The position numbers and the translations under genes were made by a program. Shown here one piece after another: positions 26,791-35,144 of a stretch of 64,000 nt of DNA (the stretch's first letter is position 1; each line of letters starts with the position of its first letter). Source of the DNA: Sphingomonas bisphenolicum. Lineage in GTDB: Bacteria; Pseudomonadota; Alphaproteobacteria; Sphingomonadales; Sphingomonadaceae. A model generated the notes under the pieces. It saw only the letters and a list, made by a program, of their open reading frames with translations. It was not told the origin of the DNA and searched no databases. The DNA is taken from NCBI RefSeq assembly GCF_024349785.1, contig NZ_AP018818.1:434001-498000 (forward strand), given 5' to 3'.

Positions 26791-27966
26791 ATGGCCACGC
26801 AACCCGAAGATATTGCTACGCCGCCTCTCGACCGCGAGACGCTGTTGCAGCGGGCGCGCGACCGGGCACAGCTGGCGGACTTTGGCGACCTGTGGTTCCT
26901 GGAGCCGATGGACCAGTTGATTGCCGCGTCCAACCGCGAAGGGCGCCTGACCGCCGACGGCCATGCCGCGCAAACCGAATCGATCGTCAAGGGCCTGACC
27001 AGCCGGCTACGCATGGTGGAGGACATCAGGCGCCATCCCGAAATACTGGACGAACAAGTCGAGGTCGCGGGCATCATATTGGGCCTGCCGCGCACCGGCA
27101 GCACCATTTTCCAGCGCCTGCTCGCCAGCGCGCCGGGAATGACCGGCATCCGCTGGTATGAAGCGCAGAATTTCGCGCCCTTCCCCGGCGAGGAACGCGG
27201 CCATCCGGTCGAGCGGCGCGCCTATGCGCAGGCGATGATCGACGGCTGGCTGCAAGTCGCGCCGGAACTGGCGTCGATCCATCCGCTCGATCCCGACGCG
27301 CCGGACGAGGAGATACTGATCCTGGGCCAGATGTTCGTCAGCACCATGGTGGAGGCGATGAACTTCGTGCCGGACTTCGCGGGGTGGCTGAACGGTTATG
27401 ACCAGTCAAAGGGCCATGCGGACCTCAAGACGATCCTGCAATATCTGCAATGGCAGGATCCCGCCCGGCGCAGCCGGAAATGGATACTCAAAAGCCCGTC
27501 CAACCTGCCCTATGCGGAGATCGCGGCGGCGGCCTTTCCCGACGCCCTGCTCATCATGACGCATCGCGATCCGGTGCAGACCGTGCCATCCTATGTCTCG
27601 ATGCAGGCCGCGCTCTACAAGTTGAGTGCGACCGTCAGCGACCATGAGGTCGGCGCCTTCTGGTTCCCGCGGCTGGTCGACTGGATGCAGCGGTTCGAGG
27701 CGGCGCGGGCGCGGATCGGCGAGCATCGCTTCATCGACATCGATTACCGGCAGGTCGCGCGCGAACCGCTGGCGCAGGCCGAGCGGGTGTTGTCGCGCAT
27801 GGGCATCGCCGTCGATGCCGGCATGGAAACGGTGCTGAACGAGTTTCTCGCGGGGAACAAGCGCGAGCAACGGCCGACGCACGATTATGCGCCGGAGCGT
27901 TTCGGCCTGGACGAAGAGGCGATCAAGCGCGCCTTCGCCGCCTATCGGACGCGCTATATCGGCTGA
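26791..27966 (+). CDS. Sulfotransferase family protein
   Basis: A 391-residue PAPS-dependent sulfotransferase-like protein. The 5'-phosphosulfate loop G-L-P-R-T-G-S-T is at 98-105, and the 3'-phosphate region includes K-S-P-S-N-L and H-R-D-P-V-Q-T-V-P-S. It would move a sulfuryl group from PAPS to a hydroxyl. The start ATG at 26791 follows AGGAGAAGACGG; an ATG at 26770 lies before that site. It is third in the operon with two SDRs. Its stop overlaps the end of the convergent SDR by 13 bp. Steroid sulfation in a catabolic operon is unexpected; the family also includes proteins of unknown chemistry. Confidence 0.8.
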   Translation: MATQPEDIATPPLDRETLLQRARDRAQLADFGDLWFLEPMDQLIAASNREGRLTADGHAAQTESIVKGLTSRLRMVEDIRRHPEILDEQVEVAGIILGLPRTGSTIFQRLLASAPGMTGIRWYEAQNFAPFPGEERGHPVERRAYAQAMIDGWLQVAPELASIHPLDPDAPDEEILILGQMFVSTMVEAMNFVPDFAGWLNGYDQSKGHADLKTILQYLQWQDPARRSRKWILKSPSNLPYAEIAAAAFPDALLIMTHRDPVQTVPSYVSMQAALYKLSATVSDHEVGAFWFPRLVDWMQRFEAARARIGEHRFIDIDYRQVAREPLAQAERVLSRMGIAVDAGMETVLNEFLAGNKREQRPTHDYAPERFGLDEEAIKRAFAAYRTRYIG

Positions 27967-28787
27967 AGCCCGTCCAGTCCGCGCACCGGCACCTGCAACC
28001 GTTCCAGCAGGGGCAGGCTACGCACGATATGCCCTGTCCATTCGGCAGCGGGGCGATGGCAGAGCTGCAGTGCGGCTTCCGCCATCGCCTCGACCGGCTC
28101 GATATGGTCGCGCGCATCCCAGCCGCCCATCGCCATCGCCCCTTCGCTGGCGACCGCACCGACAGGAGCCAGCGCATTGACCGCGATCTTCTCACGCGAC
28201 AATTCCACCGCCCAGCCGGCGGTCAACCGGTCGAGCGCAGCCTTGGTCGTGCCATAGAGCGTCGCATGGCCATCGCGGTTGAAGCGGACATAGCGATCGT
28301 CGGGGTCGTAGGGCGCAGGCGGTGGCCGGTCAGCGGTGGCGCTGGAGATGTTGCAGATCCAGCCTTCGCCCTGCGTCCGGAAATGCGGCAGGGCCTGCTG
28401 CGACAAGGCTTGCGGGGCATGAACATTCATCTGGAAGGCGAGATCGACATGGCGGGATTGCGCTTCCCAGATCGGCAGGAAGCGCGACCAGGCGGCGTTG
28501 TTGACCAGAATGTCGAGCCTGCCGAAATGCGCAACCGTTGCCGGCACGATGCGGGCGCGGTCGACAGGGTCGGCCAGATTGGCGGCGATCATCAGGCATT
28601 GGCCGCCGGCAGACCGGATACGCTCCGCCGTTTCCGTCAGCGATCCCGCGAGGGGGCCGCCTGGCTCTACGGTGCGCGCGACGATTGCGACCGCGGCTCC
28701 TTCGGCCGCGAATCTGCGCGCGATGGCGGCGCCGATGCCGCGACTGGCGCCGGTGACGACGGCGACGCGACCTTCCAGCAATTTCAT
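27954..28787 (-). CDS. Short-chain dehydrogenase/reductase
   Basis: A 277-residue SDR with T-G-A-S-R-G-I-G near residue 13, N-N-A-A-W, catalytic S-S...Y-G-T-T-K, and an insertion of about 20 residues (P-P-A-P-Y-D-P-D-D-R-Y) just before the catalytic Tyr, which classical members lack. The ATG at 28787 follows GGGAGAGG and overlaps the preceding thioesterase stop by four bases. It is the last gene of the acyl-CoA dehydrogenase operon, so a 3-hydroxyacyl-CoA dehydrogenase is plausible. Confidence 0.8.
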   Translation of the reverse strand: MKLLEGRVAVVTGASRGIGAAIARRFAAEGAAVAIVARTVEPGGPLAGSLTETAERIRSAGGQCLMIAANLADPVDRARIVPATVAHFGRLDILVNNAAWSRFLPIWEAQSRHVDLAFQMNVHAPQALSQQALPHFRTQGEGWICNISSATADRPPPAPYDPDDRYVRFNRDGHATLYGTTKAALDRLTAGWAVELSREKIAVNALAPVGAVASEGAMAMGGWDARDHIEPVEAMAEAALQLCHRPAAEWTGHIVRSLPLLERLQVPVRGLDGLQPI

Positions 28788-29176
28788 CGACCTCTCCCCT
28801 GATCCAGTAGCAAATGCATCCGGCCGGTGGCGATCGGCCTGTCCCGGCCCGCCTGCCAGCAGATCGCATCGGCATTCACGACATGCCGCCCCACGCGGCT
28901 GAGCCGAGCCTGCGCAAATGTCTCGACCATCAATCCGCCGCGCAGGAAGTCGAAGCTGATGTTGATCGGCTTGGGCCGGGGACCATCGCTGTCCCGTTCC
29001 TGCGTGATCGCCTCCAGACAGGCCAGTTCCAGCAGACTGGCGATGACGCCGCCATAAAGGAAGCCCTGCCGCCCTTCCAGTTGCGTCGTAGCGGGCATCA
29101 TCAGGCCGACCGTGCCCGGTTCCGAGGCGATGCTGGCGATGCCCAGCATCCGCGCATAAGGCGTGTCGGCGATCAT
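28784..29176 (-). CDS. PaaI/hotdog-fold thioesterase
   Basis: A 130-residue hotdog protein with the PaaI-type pattern L-Y-G-G-V-I-A-S-L-L-E-L-A-C near residue 40 and I-N-I-S-F-D-F-L-R-G for the following strand, ending in T-G-R-M-H-L. Hotdog thioesterases hydrolyse acyl-CoA esters. It overlaps both neighbours by four bases (start in the upstream thioesterase, end in the SDR), implying tight coupling. It may release stalled steroid-CoA intermediates; alternatively the fold may act as a hydratase. Confidence 0.78.
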   Translation of the reverse strand: MIADTPYARMLGIASIASEPGTVGLMMPATTQLEGRQGFLYGGVIASLLELACLEAITQERDSDGPRPKPINISFDFLRGGLMVETFAQARLSRVGRHVVNADAICWQAGRDRPIATGRMHLLLDQGRGR

Positions 29177-29598
29177 GGCGCATCCGTGAAGAAGAAGCTG
29201 GCGGTGGCGAAGGCGATCGGGCTGGCGGGATCGCCGTCATGCACGTCGCAGCGGGTGAAGGCGACCTTGCGCGTCACATGATGGCAGGTGGCACGCGCAT
29301 ACAGGGTCTGCCCGGCCTTGGCGGGACGCAGATAGTCGATGTGCAGGTCCAGCGTCGCCATGCCGCGCCATTGCCGGGTCCGTGCGATGATCGCCGCGCC
29401 CGCCGCCGCATCGACCAGCGATATGACCGGCCCCGACGCCACCAACCCGGCATCGGGATCGATCAGGAAGCCGGGGGCGAAGGGGCAGGCCAGCTCGGCC
29501 CAGTCCGGCCCATTATCGACGGTGTAGATGCCCAGCAGGGCGTGATGCCCGCGCGGCGGCAGGTTTTTCAGCCGCTCGAACGGGTCATCCTCCTCCAC
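29173..29598 (-). CDS. PaaI/hotdog-fold thioesterase
   Basis: A 141-residue hotdog protein: G-P-V-I-S-L-V-D-A-A-A-G-A-A-I near residue 57 occupies the place of the catalytic helix (Asp in V-D-A), then T-L-D-L-H-I-D-Y-L-R-P-A and the C-terminal A-T-A-S-F-F-F. It is only distantly like the neighbour at 28784, so the pair may form a heteromer or act on different esters. It is 3 bp downstream of the acyl-CoA dehydrogenase gene. Confidence 0.78.
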   Translation of the reverse strand: MEEDDPFERLKNLPPRGHHALLGIYTVDNGPDWAELACPFAPGFLIDPDAGLVASGPVISLVDAAAGAAIIARTRQWRGMATLDLHIDYLRPAKAGQTLYARATCHHVTRKVAFTRCDVHDGDPASPIAFATASFFFTDAP

Positions 29599-29601
29599 CG
29601 C

Positions 29602-30780
29602 TCAGGCCGCTCCGCGGGGTTCGCGGGGCAGGCCCAGGCCGCGTTCCGCGATCAGGTTGCGCTGAATCTGGTTGGTGCCGCCATAGATGGTGTCGGATCG
29701 CGAGAAGAGGAACAGATTGGGCAGCGTATCCCACTCATAATCCGCCTGATCGCCGATCTCGCCGCCCTGGCCCAGAACGTCCATCGCCAGTTCACCCAGA
29801 TTGCGGCGCCAGCTCGCCCACTGGATCTTGTAGGTCAGCGCCGCGCCGTCGATCTTGCTATGGTCGGTCTGCGACAGCATCCGCAACGCGCCATAGCGCA
29901 TCAGACGCAGGCCGATTTCCGCTTTGGCGATCCGCTGGCGGATGAGCGGGTCATTGGCGGCGCCATTGGCCTTGGCGGCCGCGATGATCTCGTCCAGTTC
30001 GTTGCGGAAGCCCATTTGCTGGCCCAGCGTCGAAACGCCACGCTCGAACGCGAGCAGCCCCATGGCAATGCGCCATCCGTCGCCCTCCGCGCCGATCAGG
30101 CTGTCCGCCGGACAGCGTGCATCGGTGAAGAAGGTCTCGTTAAACTCGGCATCGCCGTTGATCTGGCGGATGCCGCGTATGTCGATGCCGGGCTGGTCGA
30201 TCGGCATCATCAGGAAGGTCAGGCCTTTCGGTCCCTGCGACCCCTCCCGGGTGCGGGTAATGACGAAAATCCAGTCGGAAATATGCGCCAGGCTGGTCCA
30301 TATCTTCTGGCCGTTGACGACCCATTCGTCGCCTTCCAGCCGCGCCTTGGTGCGCACGCTGGCGAGGTCCGACCCCGCATTGGGTTCGGAAAAGCCTTGG
30401 CAAAAAATGGTCCTGCCTGCCGCGATGTCGGGCAGGAAGCGTTGCTTTTGTTCCTGCGTGCCGAAGGTCAGGATCGTCGGCCCGGCCAGTTCGATGCCGA
30501 TATGGTTGACCCGGCCCGGCACGCCGGCGCGGGCATATTCTTCTGCGAAGATCACCTGTTGCGCCAGCGTCGCGTCGCGCCCGCCCCATTCGACCGGCCA
30601 GCCGATGCAGGACCAGCGATGGGCGGCCAGTTGCCGTTCCCATTCCTTGCGCCGTTCGGGGCTGCCGGTCAGCTTCGTGACGCCCTTGATGTCGCGAAAT
30701 TCGCCGGCCATCTGGCCGTTCAGCCAGTCGGCGCATTCCTGCCGGAACAGTTCGTCGGCGGGAGAAAAACCCAGTTTCAT
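29602..30780 (-). CDS. Acyl-CoA dehydrogenase, alpha-type subunit of a heteromeric pair
   Basis: A 392-residue acyl-CoA dehydrogenase with F-C-Q-G-F-S-E-P-N-A-G-S-D-L-A (FAD/substrate strand, near 125) and W-V-V-N-G-Q-K-I-W-T-S. The C-terminal element reads I-Y-G-G-T-N-Q-I-Q-R-N, where classical enzymes have Y-E-G-T with the catalytic Glu. It overlaps the partner subunit by four bases. Steroid degraders use alpha2-beta2 dehydrogenases built from two such different chains to desaturate side-chain or ring-fragment CoA thioesters. I infer the same here; the exact acyl-CoA is unknown. Confidence 0.85.
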   Translation of the reverse strand: MKLGFSPADELFRQECADWLNGQMAGEFRDIKGVTKLTGSPERRKEWERQLAAHRWSCIGWPVEWGGRDATLAQQVIFAEEYARAGVPGRVNHIGIELAGPTILTFGTQEQKQRFLPDIAAGRTIFCQGFSEPNAGSDLASVRTKARLEGDEWVVNGQKIWTSLAHISDWIFVITRTREGSQGPKGLTFLMMPIDQPGIDIRGIRQINGDAEFNETFFTDARCPADSLIGAEGDGWRIAMGLLAFERGVSTLGQQMGFRNELDEIIAAAKANGAANDPLIRQRIAKAEIGLRLMRYGALRMLSQTDHSKIDGAALTYKIQWASWRRNLGELAMDVLGQGGEIGDQADYEWDTLPNLFLFSRSDTIYGGTNQIQRNLIAERGLGLPREPRGAA

Positions 30781-31835
30781 GCTGCTTCTCCCAGGATCAT
30801 CGTGGCGATCGCTTCGCGGTGCCCATTGCCATTGCCCAGCATCGTCTGGAGCGACCGGGCGCGCTTGAAGAAGAGATGCGCGTCATGTTCCCAGGTGAAG
30901 CCGATACCGCCATGGAGCTGGATCATGTCCCCGGCGCAGCGGAAATAGGTGTCGGCGCCGAAGCTCTTGGCCGCGTGGATCGCAAGGGGCGCGTCGTCCG
31001 CGCCCTCGTCGACCGCGCAGGCCACCCAGTAGACGGCCGATCGGGCCTGCTCGATCTCAATCATCATGTCGGCGAGGCGATGCTTATAGGCCTGGAAGGA
31101 ACCGATCTGGCGGCCGAACTGCACCCGCTCTTGCGCATAGGCGACGGTCCGGTCGAGGCACGCCTGCGCGCCGCCCAAGGCTTCGGCGGCAATGGCGATG
31201 CAGGCGGCGCGATGCGCGGCGATAAGCGCCGCAGCCGGATCGGGCAACGCTTCGCCCGGCGCGTCGGTCAGCACGATATGGGCCATCGGGCGGGTCTGGT
31301 CCATGCTGGTCTGGGCCGTGACGGCGACGCCCGGCGCATCGGCGCGCACGATCCAAGCCCGTTGCCCGTCCGTGACCAGAAACAGGTCAGCGCTGGCGCC
31401 ATGGGTGACGAAGCGCGAACCGCCGGTCAACCGGTCACCAGCCGCATTGAGAGTCCCATCAGCAAGATGCCCCGCTATCTGATCCCCCGACAGCAGGGCG
31501 GGAAGCCATGTCGTGCGCTGGGCATCGCTGCCGCCGGCGGCGATCGCCTGCCCCGCCTGCACCAGGCTGCCCAGCATGGGTAGCGCCGCGACCTGCGCAC
31601 CGGCCGCTTCCGCGACGATCGCCAGTTCGACCATTCCCAGCCCTGCACCGCCCGCGCTTTCCGGCAGCCCGATGCCCGACAATCCCAGTTCCTGGCAGAA
31701 GGCCCGCCACAGCGCGCGATCGATGCCGTCGCCCGCCATCGCCTGGCGCGTGCGCGCGCTGGTCGCATGTTCCGTGAAGAAGGCGCGCGCCGTCTCCGCG
31801 ATCATCTGCTGTTCGTCGGTAAATGCGAATTCCAT
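30777..31835 (-). CDS. Acyl-CoA dehydrogenase, beta-type subunit of a heteromeric pair
   Basis: A 352-residue, shortened acyl-CoA dehydrogenase. The N-terminal helices are normal (F-T-D-E-Q-Q-M-I-A-E-T-A-R-A-F-F), but the middle strand lacks the usual S-E-P-x-x-G-S-D flavin loop. The C-terminal part has Q-F-G-R-Q-I-G-S-F-Q-A-Y-K-H and L-H-G-G-I-G-F-T-W-E-H-D. Such chains pair with a full-length partner, here the downstream gene overlapping by four bases. It is first in the five-gene operon; its promoter region (31836-32082) holds the operator at 32036. Confidence 0.85.
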   Translation of the reverse strand: MEFAFTDEQQMIAETARAFFTEHATSARTRQAMAGDGIDRALWRAFCQELGLSGIGLPESAGGAGLGMVELAIVAEAAGAQVAALPMLGSLVQAGQAIAAGGSDAQRTTWLPALLSGDQIAGHLADGTLNAAGDRLTGGSRFVTHGASADLFLVTDGQRAWIVRADAPGVAVTAQTSMDQTRPMAHIVLTDAPGEALPDPAAALIAAHRAACIAIAAEALGGAQACLDRTVAYAQERVQFGRQIGSFQAYKHRLADMMIEIEQARSAVYWVACAVDEGADDAPLAIHAAKSFGADTYFRCAGDMIQLHGGIGFTWEHDAHLFFKRARSLQTMLGNGNGHREAIATMILGEAA

Positions 31836-32035
31836 TGCAGGCCGCCCTCAAAATCCCGTGGGGGAGCATGGCGGCACACGCCGCATTGCTTGCAGCGCAT
31901 GACCGGACATGATGATGAGCCGCCTCTGGGGCCGGACGCATCCGCTCCTATCGCTGGCGGGCCTTGGCAATATTCGCCGAAGCTCCCGCCTTCCATTCTG
32001 CTATATCATGCAGATTTGGGTTTCAAGCGTCGATT

Positions 32036-32065
32036 TGCGGAATATTACAAATAATTATTTCCGAA
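32036..32065. promoter_or_regulatory. Steroid-type operator variant upstream of acyl-CoA dehydrogenase operon
   Basis: Arms TGCGGAATA (32036-32044) and ATTTCCGAA (32057-32065), 12-bp spacer. Both arms share the change to CGGAA, so they match each other (TTCGGAAAT inverted) better than the consensus. The site is 200 bp upstream of the start at 31835, further than at the other genes. Confidence 0.5.
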
Positions 32066-32082
32066 TATCGATGCAGTCAACT

Positions 32083-32568
32083 TTAGTCGGCGTTTGCGCT
32101 CGCGCCATCGGTGATCCGCACGACGCGGTTGCTGAACTTTACCGTCCTGACCGCGAGCGAAGTTTCGATATGATAGACGCCGTCCATCGCAAGGATCTGC
32201 CCCGACGTCACGGTATGGAACCTGTCCAGATCGTCGTACAGGCAGGTCGCCATGATGTTGAACGGCCCCAGCATGATCATGACCGACTGAACCATCGGGA
32301 TATGCGCGATGTCGCGCGCGATCTGGCGGACATGGCCGGCTTCGGCCTGGACCGCTACGAAACCGATATTGGTGGCCTTTTCCAGCTTGAGACTGGTGAG
32401 CGCGGTAAAAGCGATCAGGCGATCCTGCTGCAACCGCTTGATCCGGCCCCGGATCGTGCCTTCATTGACGCCCAGGTCGCTCGCGATCTTGCGGTTGGAG
32501 ACGCGCGCGTCCTGCGCCAATATGTCGATCAACTGATGATCGAGATCGTCGAGATCGGGCCGGTTCAT
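32083..32568 (-). CDS. Lrp/AsnC-family transcriptional regulator
   Basis: A 161-residue Lrp/AsnC protein: winged helix L-D-H-Q-L-I-D-I-L-A-Q-D-A-R-V-S-N-R-K-I-A-S-D-L-G-V-N-E-G-T-I-R-G-R-I-K-R-L at 8-45, then the RAM effector/oligomerisation domain. It is the last gene of the nine-gene operon starting at 41234 and overlaps the previous Lrp gene by four bases. Its closest relative in the window is 54725-55216. Lrp proteins form dimers and octamers that wrap DNA with sites spaced by helical turns; it may read the steroid operator, which has arms two turns apart. Confidence 0.88.
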   Translation of the reverse strand: MNRPDLDDLDHQLIDILAQDARVSNRKIASDLGVNEGTIRGRIKRLQQDRLIAFTALTSLKLEKATNIGFVAVQAEAGHVRQIARDIAHIPMVQSVMIMLGPFNIMATCLYDDLDRFHTVTSGQILAMDGVYHIETSLAVRTVKFSNRVVRITDGASANAD

Positions 32569-33044
32569 GAAAGCCTCCGGCTGTCGATCGGGGCGGTGTC
32601 GAGGCCATATTTGACGATGTCGAGGCCGATCGCAGGGGTCATGGCGCGCACGCCGGGCACCTTGGCCAGCTTGTCGGTGATAAGCGGCGACAGTTCGTCC
32701 ATGTCCCGCAAGGTGAGGAGCAGGCTGATTTCATAGCGGCCAGTGACCAGATGGGCGGCAAACACCTCGCGATGAGCGGCCAGTTCCTCGGCGACGTCGA
32801 GCGCGGGACGGCCGCTGACCTCTACCGCCAGATGGATGAGGACATGATAACCATGGACCGCGAAATCGGAAACGGCGACGACGCGGAGCATCCCTGCATC
32901 CTCCATCCGTCGGATGCGCGTGGACACGGTGGAGGCGATCAGGCTGAGGGTCTCGGCGATCTGCTGGTTGGTCGCCCGGCCGTTATGTCGCAGATATTCG
33001 ACAATCTTGCGGTCCGTTTCGTCAAACGCGAAAACCTCACTCAT
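32565..33044 (-). CDS. Lrp/AsnC-family transcriptional regulator
   Basis: A 159-residue Lrp/AsnC regulator, with D-R-K-I-V-E-Y-L-R-H-N-G-R-A-T-N-Q-Q-I-A-E-T-L-S as its winged helix and V-S-T-R-I-R-R-M-E-D as recognition region, followed by a RAM domain. It is more like 55213-55695 than like its immediate neighbour, so the two-gene module was probably duplicated as a unit. Overlap of four bases with the next Lrp gene suggests coupled synthesis and perhaps hetero-oligomers. Confidence 0.88.
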   Translation of the reverse strand: MSEVFAFDETDRKIVEYLRHNGRATNQQIAETLSLIASTVSTRIRRMEDAGMLRVVAVSDFAVHGYHVLIHLAVEVSGRPALDVAEELAAHREVFAAHLVTGRYEISLLLTLRDMDELSPLITDKLAKVPGVRAMTPAIGLDIVKYGLDTAPIDSRRLS

Positions 33045-33053
33045 AGGATTGCT

Positions 33054-34376
33054 CTATCCCCTTTCCTGCTCCGGTCTTGCCAGCAAAGGGTCGGCAGGTC
33101 GAATCGAAACCGCGTGGTGCAGCATCGTCCGATCCCGCTCTACGCGGGCGCCCGCGGCCCAGCCTAGCAGCGCGGAGAGGAAGCCGAAGGGGATGATGAA
33201 CGACAGCGCCATGCGCAGCGCCGCGGCGTCATGCCCCAGCATCTGGCTGAGCGCCCCCGTCGCCCAAGGGCCGACGAAGAAGCCGAGCAGGGTCGTGACG
33301 GCGAGGAACAGCGCGGTCGATGCAGCGCGGATGCGCGGCGGCAGCATATATTGCAGGGTCGCCATGAAGCCCACAGACCAACCACCCCCCAAAAGTCCGG
33401 CCGGGATGGCGGCAAGGCGCGCCATGTCGAAGCTGCCCGCCCAAGTCGCCGCCATGATAGCGCAGGTCGCCGCCCCCAGCGCCAAGGCGGACAGGCGCGA
33501 GGGCCAGACCATGCTGCGCCGCGCCAGGCGATCGGACAGCGCGCCGAAGAGCAGCATGCCGACCAGCCCGGACAGGCCGAAATTGAGCGCGAAGGTCATC
33601 TTCACCGCCACCGGATCAAGCGCGAAGCCGCGGGTGAGCAGTTCCGGGCCCCAATAGCCGAAGGACACGCCCGACAGCACACCGAAGCCGAAAGCGAACA
33701 TCATGCACAGATAGGCCGGGCTGCGGATCAGGCTGCGGATCAACTGGCCGAACGGCACGGCGTCAATCGGTGCAGCGCCGCCGGCCGGACCGCGGCGCGG
33801 CTCGCGGATCACGGCGAGCGCGGCAAAGCCTAGCAGCACGCCCACAGCGCCGATGCTGTAGAAGGCCATGCGCCAGTCATGATGCGCGGCGATCGCCGGA
33901 CCGCCCGCCTGCCCGCCGATCTGGCCGATATAGGCGGCAAGGCCGAGGATCGCGAACGCCAGGCCACGCCGTTCGGGCCGGAAATAATCCGACAGCAGCG
34001 AATAGGCGGGTGCGACGAACGCCGCCTCTCCCACGCCCACCGCGATCCGCGCCAGCGTCAGGCCGACCGGGCCGGCAGCAAGGCCGGTGCCGATGGTGGC
34101 GATGCTCCACAGCACGCAGCCCGCCGCGATGATCTGGACGCGGGAAGTGCGGTCCGCCAGCCGCGCGAACGGGACGCCGAGGACGACATAGAGAAAGACG
34201 AAGGCCGGCCCCATCAACATGCCGACCATGGCGTCGCCGATGCCGAACTCCGCCTTGATCGGCCCGATCAGCCCGGTGATCAGATAGCGGTCGGCATAGT
34301 TGACGATATAGATGAGCAGCAGCGTTACGAGGACGAGCCACGGATTGGATGTTCTCTGGACGGGGGCGTCAGTCAC
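33054..34376 (-). CDS. MFS transporter (spinster-like)
   Basis: A 440-residue transporter with about twelve hydrophobic segments. The first helix ends N-Y-A-D-R-Y-L-I, and the loop between helices two and three carries G-V-P-F-A-R-L-A-D-R-T-S-R, the MFS motif A region. G-E-A-A-F-V-A-P-A-Y-S-L-L-S-D-Y-F matches spinster-type carriers. The start is taken as GTG 34376, overlapping the previous SDR by eight bases; the frame further upstream lies inside that gene. In this operon it probably moves the steroid or a product across the inner membrane. Confidence 0.85.
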   Translation of the reverse strand: MTDAPVQRTSNPWLVLVTLLLIYIVNYADRYLITGLIGPIKAEFGIGDAMVGMLMGPAFVFLYVVLGVPFARLADRTSRVQIIAAGCVLWSIATIGTGLAAGPVGLTLARIAVGVGEAAFVAPAYSLLSDYFRPERRGLAFAILGLAAYIGQIGGQAGGPAIAAHHDWRMAFYSIGAVGVLLGFAALAVIREPRRGPAGGAAPIDAVPFGQLIRSLIRSPAYLCMMFAFGFGVLSGVSFGYWGPELLTRGFALDPVAVKMTFALNFGLSGLVGMLLFGALSDRLARRSMVWPSRLSALALGAATCAIMAATWAGSFDMARLAAIPAGLLGGGWSVGFMATLQYMLPPRIRAASTALFLAVTTLLGFFVGPWATGALSQMLGHDAAALRMALSFIIPFGFLSALLGWAAGARVERDRTMLHHAVSIRPADPLLARPEQERG

Positions 34377-35130
34377 GCAGCAGTGACCCGCCATTGACGT
34401 GCCAGAGCTGACCATTGACCCATTCGCCATCGTCGGACGCGAGGAAGGCGACCGCGCCGGCAATATCGTCCGGCTGGCCCAGCCGCCGGTGCGGCAGGTT
34501 GTCCAGCATCGATGCGACATAATCGTCGGTCAGATGCTGGGCCACCGCTTCGGTCAGGACGACGCCGGGGCAGATGCCGTTGGCGCGGATGCCCTGCTTG
34601 CCATATTTGCGCGCGACATGACGTACCAGCGCGTGCAGCGCATTCTTGGTCATGGGATAGGCGACCTGCAACGGGTTGCCGGAAATCGCCGCGCCCGAAG
34701 AGGTGTAGATCATGGTGCCGCCGCCGCGTTCGATCAGTATCGGCAGGGCGGCCTGCGTCGCCAGGAAATGGCTCTTGGCGTTGATGGCGAAGGAACGGTC
34801 AAGCACCGCTTCGCTGCAATTAAGTATGTCGATATCGCCTTCTGTCCCACCCGCAAGATTACTGTGGTAGAAATCAAGGCGGCCAAATTCGGCCAGCGCT
34901 GCTTCGACGATAGCGGCCTGCGATGTTGCTTTGGTCCCGTCGAGCGCCACGCCGATCGCCTTGCCACCTTCCGCGCAGATGATGCGGGCGGTTTCCGCCG
35001 CCCAGTCGCTCTCGATGTCGCCGATCACCACCGACGCGCCTTCGGCCGCCAGCCGCCGCGCCGTCGCAGCGCCGATGCCACGTCCGCCGCCCGCAACAAT
35101 TCCTGTTTTCCCCGCCAATCCGCGCATCAT
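34369..35130 (-). CDS. Short-chain dehydrogenase/reductase
   Basis: A 253-residue SDR: A-G-G-G-R-G-I-G at 11-18, G-D-I-E after strand two, the usual N-N-A-G replaced by S-N-L-A-G, catalytic S-S-G...Y-P-M-T-K and H-V-N-G-G-S at the end. The double ATG at 35130/35127 follows GGAGATA; the frame to 35172 overlaps the amidase. It lies between the amidase and the transporter in the nine-gene operon. The altered active-site region suggests an unusual substrate, but the Tyr-Lys pair is intact. Confidence 0.82.
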   Translation of the reverse strand: MMRGLAGKTGIVAGGGRGIGAATARRLAAEGASVVIGDIESDWAAETARIICAEGGKAIGVALDGTKATSQAAIVEAALAEFGRLDFYHSNLAGGTEGDIDILNCSEAVLDRSFAINAKSHFLATQAALPILIERGGGTMIYTSSGAAISGNPLQVAYPMTKNALHALVRHVARKYGKQGIRANGICPGVVLTEAVAQHLTDDYVASMLDNLPHRRLGQPDDIAGAVAFLASDDGEWVNGQLWHVNGGSLLRD

Positions 35131-35144
35131 TATCTCCAGATATC

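Noticed and set aside
29602..31835. Reading the two acyl-CoA dehydrogenase genes as one gene broken by a frameshift
   Set aside because: Both chains are near full length with their own starts and an ATGA overlap, and each covers the whole fold, so they are two subunits rather than halves.
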